DNA of 15,022 nucleotides from Candidatus Caccovivens faecavium (GTDB taxonomy: Bacteria > Bacillota > Clostridia > Christensenellales > UBA1242): the NCBI GenBank assembly GCA_018715545.1, contig DVLK01000085.1:1-15022 (forward strand), given 5' to 3'. The stretch's first letter is position 1. Each line of letters opens with the position of its first letter. Under the pieces are notes generated by a model. It saw only the letters and a program-made list of their open reading frames with translations. It was not told where the DNA came from and made no database searches. Both the position numbers and the translations under genes were made by a program. Positions 12,823-15,022 of this stretch are shown here, one piece after another.

Positions 12823-13008
12823 TTAAGCTAACTTTTCAAGCTTTCCATTAACCTGCTGGAACAGTTCGGCGTGTAGCGTTCTACTCAAAATCGCATGAAG
12901 CTTACGCGCCTCGACCTCGTTTTTCTCAATAACCACGGCGTTTTTTCCTTTCATGTCCTTGAATTTGACACGAAAAAATCCGTGATTAGAAGTCAAGGTA
13001 CCTATCAA
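12823..13008 (-). CDS. Small protein of unknown function (TTG start)
   Basis: This 61-residue protein starts with TTG; GGGAGG is six bases upstream. The TTG overlaps the TGA of the preceding 45-residue gene (TTGA), so translation is coupled. A beta-like N-terminus (FFRVKFKDMKGKNAVVIE) is followed by a helix (EVEARKLHAILSRTL). No family is recognised. Being an early gene next to the repressor, a replication or regulatory role is plausible. Confidence 0.6.
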   Translation of the reverse strand: MIGTLTSNHGFFRVKFKDMKGKNAVVIEKNEVEARKLHAILSRTLHAELFQQVNGKLEKLA

Positions 13009-13142
13009 TTTGCACCTCCCGCTTTAACCTCGGATTGAAATCTCAATAAATTTTTATATTCTTTGGCTATTAAGCCATTTTTTTGGCAAAAGTCTATATA
13101 CTCCTCTTGCCATGTTTTCTTAATACTGCTTGAATTTTGCAT
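13005..13142 (-). CDS. 45-residue first gene of the leftward operon
   Basis: The frame begins MQNSSSIKKTWQEEYIDFCQ and ends EVKAGGAN. AAAGGAGGG stands upstream of the ATG with good spacing, and the stop codon overlaps the TTG start of the next gene. It is helical and charged, of unknown function. It is the first gene after the consensus leftward promoter, a position often held by Cro-, excisionase- or antirepressor-type small proteins, but no HTH is visible. Confidence 0.6.
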   Translation of the reverse strand: MQNSSSIKKTWQEEYIDFCQKNGLIAKEYKNLLRFQSEVKAGGAN

Positions 13143-13158
13143 ATTTACCCTCCTTTAC

Positions 13159-13230
13159 TGCGAAAATTTCTTTCGTTATGTTTATTTTAGACGATAGAAA
13201 ATTGCTTTGTCAAGCAAATTTGCGAAATTT
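13159..13230. promoter_or_regulatory. Candidate repressor operators
   Basis: TGCGAAAATTT (13159-13169) and TGCGAAATTT (13221-13230) are direct repeats flanking the leftward promoter. The perfect palindrome GCAAATTTGC (13214-13223) abuts the -35. The same palindrome core recurs at 3684-3693. These are natural binding sites for the adjacent Cro/CI-type repressor. Confidence 0.6.
13184..13213 (-). promoter_or_regulatory. Main leftward promoter
   Basis: On the minus strand TTGACA (13213-13208), an 18-bp spacer and TAAAAT (13189-13184) form a strong promoter reading into the 45-residue gene and the long leftward gene series. The rightward repressor promoter is less clear; TATTAT at 13252-13257 is a possible -10. 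Confidence 0.8.
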
Positions 13231-13280
13231 TTTTTCGTTTTTTTAAAAAAATATTATTTTTTAAACAAAAGGAGGTTAAT

Positions 13281-13640
13281 ATGCTTAAAAATTTACGCTC
13301 AATTAGGATTTCAAATAATTTAACAACGAGTCAAGTTGCAGAAAAAATAGGTGTCTCTTTAAGGACTTACCAAAATTATGAAAATGGCTCAACTGAAATG
13401 CCATTTGCGTTAATGAAAAAACTTGCTGACTTTTTTAACTGCTCAGTCGACTATCTGCTTGGACATCAGCCACAGAATGTTCTTTATCTTGATAGCTTGA
13501 CGGATGAACAGAAAGAAGCCGTCGAGCTTGTTAAACAGCTTAACGATAAACAAGTTTTAAAAGTCATCGGCTATATTGAGAGAATTAAAGACACCCCATT
13601 TGAAGATGTTGTCAATAAAATTTTAAAGAAGGAGGATTAA
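13281..13640 (+). CDS. Cro/CI-type repressor (XRE family)
   Basis: This 119-residue protein has an N-terminal XRE helix-turn-helix: NNLTTSQVAEKIGVSLRTYQ, then NYENGSTEMPFALMKKLADFF and the SVDYLLG ending typical of this family. The C-terminal ~50 residues are helical and probably dimerise. It lacks a LexA/CI-type Ser-Lys autoprotease domain, so induction would not be by RecA-stimulated self-cleavage. AAAGGAGG precedes the ATG. It is transcribed away from the leftward operon across a shared control region with palindromic sites, the standard layout of a lysogeny switch. Confidence 0.85.
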   Translation: MLKNLRSIRISNNLTTSQVAEKIGVSLRTYQNYENGSTEMPFALMKKLADFFNCSVDYLLGHQPQNVLYLDSLTDEQKEAVELVKQLNDKQVLKVIGYIERIKDTPFEDVVNKILKKED

Positions 13641-13643
13641 AAA

Positions 13644-13866
13644 ATGGACTTAGAACAAGTAAAAAAATTTAGAAAATGAGGAAAAACAATCAGAACAGCA
13701 CATTAAAGCCTTAAAAAATATACTGGCTGAAAAAGAGAAAGAGAGTAAAGCTCGATGCCTTTTAATAGGCTACCTTGAAGGCGACGGAGTCTTCTATGAG
13801 CTTGAAAGAGATAAAATTGTGATGTTTACTGGGACAAATCGGACTTCTAATTCTGAGGAGGACGAT
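13644..13866 (+). pseudogene. Disrupted small frame between repressor and integrase
   Basis: An ATG at 13644 has a perfect AAGGAGG site, but its frame (MDLEQVKKFRK) ends after 11 codons at 13677-13679. Right after the A7 run at 13661-13667, the +1 frame is open (ENEEKQSEQHIKALKNILAE, later CLLIGYLEGDGVFYELERDK) and runs in frame into the integrase. Removing one A would give a continuous protein of about 74 residues fused to the integrase. It is either a frameshift-damaged gene, a programmed +1 frameshift, or a sequencing error in the homopolymer. Confidence 0.5.
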
Positions 13867-14862
13867 TTGAAAAATATAAGAAAAAAGCCTACGGGTGTAT
13901 ATGAGTTCCGTAGGCAGTATGACGGTAAAAGTTACTATTTCAGTAGCAAAATTAAAAGTGAAGTTATTGATTTCAAAAGAAAATTTGAGAAAAAAATAAA
14001 AAGTAGTGCGAGTGAAAATTTAAAAAGGCAGGATGTTAAGTTTAACGATTATTCTAGAACTTATTTCGAGCTTTACAAAAAAAATCGAGTTAAATCAAGA
14101 ACGGAGGAAGAATGGGAAGGCGCTTTCAAATACTTCGATGATTATTTCAATAAACAGTTTTCAAAAATCAAAGCTGAGGATTTTCAAATTTTTTTAAACA
14201 AGCTAGCTGAGAACAAACCTACCACGGCTTTAAAGCTTTACAATAAAATTTGCGCAATTTGTAAAAAGGCATATGCTCTAAATATAATAAGTCTTGACAT
14301 AGCTGAGATTTTAGAAGCGCCGAATGTTAATTATGGCATACGCAGAGCATTGACATATGATGAGCAAGTTAGATTTTTGGCTGAGGCGAAAAGATTGCCC
14401 ACAGACACATACATATTTTTCTTGTTTTGCTTGATCACCTCAGCGCGTCGAGAAGAAGCTCGAAGATATAAGCCCTCTGACCTTGACAAGAAAAACAAGA
14501 CACTTTTTGTAAATGGTACAAAGACTTTGAATGCTCCAAGGCGAATCAAAGTAACTGACACTTTCATAAAACTACTTGATAAACTTGGTGCAGGCTTCAA
14601 ACACACCGCCGACTTCTATTCAAGAGAGGCAAAGGCGATTTTTGGAAAAATCGGCTCGCCTGACCTGACACTTAACTGCCTACGCCACACTTGCGCCACA
14701 AACATGGTGTATTTAAAAATACCTGTCGATTTTAGAAAGCATGTTATGGGACACTCGACAACAATCACAACTGATCGCATTTACACACACATTGAGGTTG
14801 GAGTAACTAAATCGCAAATACAAAAACTCTATAACAACCTCTATTTTACGGACTATTCGTAA
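13867..14862 (+). CDS. int: Tyrosine recombinase / integrase
   Basis: This 331-residue site-specific recombinase starts at TTG, chosen because GAGGAGG is five bases upstream. The frame stays open upstream, with a poorly served ATG at 13822 and further to 13663. The order is an N-terminal arm-binding segment (KKPTGVYEFRRQYDGKSYYF), a SAM-like core-binding domain, then the catalytic domain. In numbering from GTG 13819 the catalytic residues are R210 (SARREEA), K235 (NGTKT), R289 (NCLRHT), H312 (MGHS) and nucleophile Y322 (RIYTH). The first His of the usual HxxR motif is Asn286. It recombines tRNA-Val attB with the element's attP; the 24-bp repeats are the products. It is followed at once by paired GTCCCAA arm sites. 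Confidence 0.92.
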   Translation: MKNIRKKPTGVYEFRRQYDGKSYYFSSKIKSEVIDFKRKFEKKIKSSASENLKRQDVKFNDYSRTYFELYKKNRVKSRTEEEWEGAFKYFDDYFNKQFSKIKAEDFQIFLNKLAENKPTTALKLYNKICAICKKAYALNIISLDIAEILEAPNVNYGIRRALTYDEQVRFLAEAKRLPTDTYIFFLFCLITSARREEARRYKPSDLDKKNKTLFVNGTKTLNAPRRIKVTDTFIKLLDKLGAGFKHTADFYSREAKAIFGKIGSPDLTLNCLRHTCATNMVYLKIPVDFRKHVMGHSTTITTDRIYTHIEVGVTKSQIQKLYNNLYFTDYS

Positions 14863-14870
14863 CCTTTTTA

Positions 14871-14888
14871 GTCCCAAGTTTGTCCCAA
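14871..14888 (+). promoter_or_regulatory. Candidate integrase arm-type sites, right arm
   Basis: GTCCCAA occurs at 14871-14877 and 14882-14888, spaced 11 bp, in the same orientation and spacing as the pair at 65-82. The distance to the core repeat is about 98 bp here and 41 bp on the left. Confidence 0.6.
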
Positions 14889-14910
14889 CTTTTTAACTTT
14901 TTTTGAAAGA

Positions 14911-14950
14911 CAAAAGAAAAAGACATACAACATATTGTGTCTGTTGTATG
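14911..14950 (-). terminator. Hairpin terminator downstream of tRNA-Val
   Basis: CATACAAC (14924-14931) and GTTGTATG (14943-14950) form an 8-bp stem. On the minus strand it is followed by a T-rich run (TCTTTTTCTTTTG). It lies 14 bp beyond the tRNA 3' end and would terminate the tRNA transcript within element DNA, so the element may supply a terminator to the gene it entered. Confidence 0.65.
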
Positions 14951-14963
14951 CCTTATATACCAC

Positions 14964-15022
14964 TGGTGGGAGTTATAGGGCTCGAACCTATGACCCTCTG
15001 CTTGTAAGGCAGGTACTCTACC
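14964..15022 (-). tRNA. tRNA-Val (UAC), 5' part beyond the window
   Basis: On the minus strand the sequence ends in encoded CCA (14966-14964), has the acceptor strand AACTCCC, a perfect 5-bp T stem ATAGG/CCTAT around TTCGAGC, and the anticodon loop CTTACAA with anticodon TAC at 15006-15004, reading GUA/GUG-type valine codons. The D arm is cut by the window edge. The anticodon stem appears to have one unpaired outer position (C with A). The gene is intact at its 3' end and serves as the element's attachment site. Confidence 0.9.
14986..15009. repeat. attR core direct repeat (right element end)
   Basis: This is the second copy of the 24-bp repeat at 1-24. It covers the tRNA-Val sequence from the anticodon loop to the T stem. 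Sequence to its right is the host tRNA 5' part. The element therefore spans about 14,985 bp between matching points of the two copies. Confidence 0.88.

Noticed and set aside
13487..13496. CTTGATA, resembling a rolling-circle nick site
   Set aside because: It lies inside the repressor coding sequence (Leu-Asp-Ser codons), with no hairpin around it.
14331..14606. 91-residue minus-strand frame
   Set aside because: It is a shadow of the integrase catalytic domain without a ribosome site.

Overview
The window is almost exactly one integrated mobile element of about 15 kb, sitting at the 3' end of a tRNA-Val gene. A 24-bp direct repeat (1-24 and 14986-15009) bounds it. The right copy lies inside a tRNA-Val (anticodon UAC) read on the minus strand, and a tyrosine integrase lies just inside that end. 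The host looks like a low-GC Bacillota/Firmicute: AT-rich DNA, near-perfect AGGAGG ribosome sites before most genes, frequent GTG/TTG starts, and TGA used as an ordinary stop, which argues against a Mycoplasma-type code. A family-level host cannot be named from the sequence alone.

Layout from right to left. (1) Lysogeny/integration module, rightward, 13281-14862: a Cro/CI-type repressor, a small disrupted reading frame, and the integrase. (2) A divergent control region (13143-13280) with a consensus leftward promoter and repeated GCAAATTTGC/TGCGAAA sites. (3) A long leftward gene series: two small proteins, a winged-helix protein that may be the replication initiator, two mini-proteins (one a 26-residue membrane peptide), then four membrane-anchored or exported proteins. 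Two of those look like surface-binding proteins: one joins a coiled coil, InlB-type repeats and a six-repeat propeller, the other a Gly-rich repeat stalk and a predicted beta domain. (4) A 490-bp gene-free, hairpin-rich region (6784-7270). (5) Small basic proteins interleaved with two rightward promoter-plus-terminator units, then a Zot-like (filamentous phage pI-type) ATPase. (6) A string of very small genes, including XRE and ribbon-helix-helix DNA-binding proteins, ending in four 11-bp repeats spaced about 25 bp. (7) A separately promoted, very AT-rich cargo module at the left end: a STAS-GHKL ATPase, a STAS-like DUF4325 protein and a PIN-domain nuclease.

A Zot-like ATPase, short membrane peptides, large surface proteins, an integrase and a repressor, with no terminase, portal, large capsid protein or relaxase recognised, make an inovirus-like (filamentous) temperate element the best reading. 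It is unusual in lacking a visible membrane anchor on the ATPase and in having four large exported proteins. The cargo module resembles a partner-switching signalling set wired to a toxin nuclease and is the best candidate for an undescribed system, possibly anti-phage or toxin-antitoxin. All functional statements are inference from sequence features; no database search was run.
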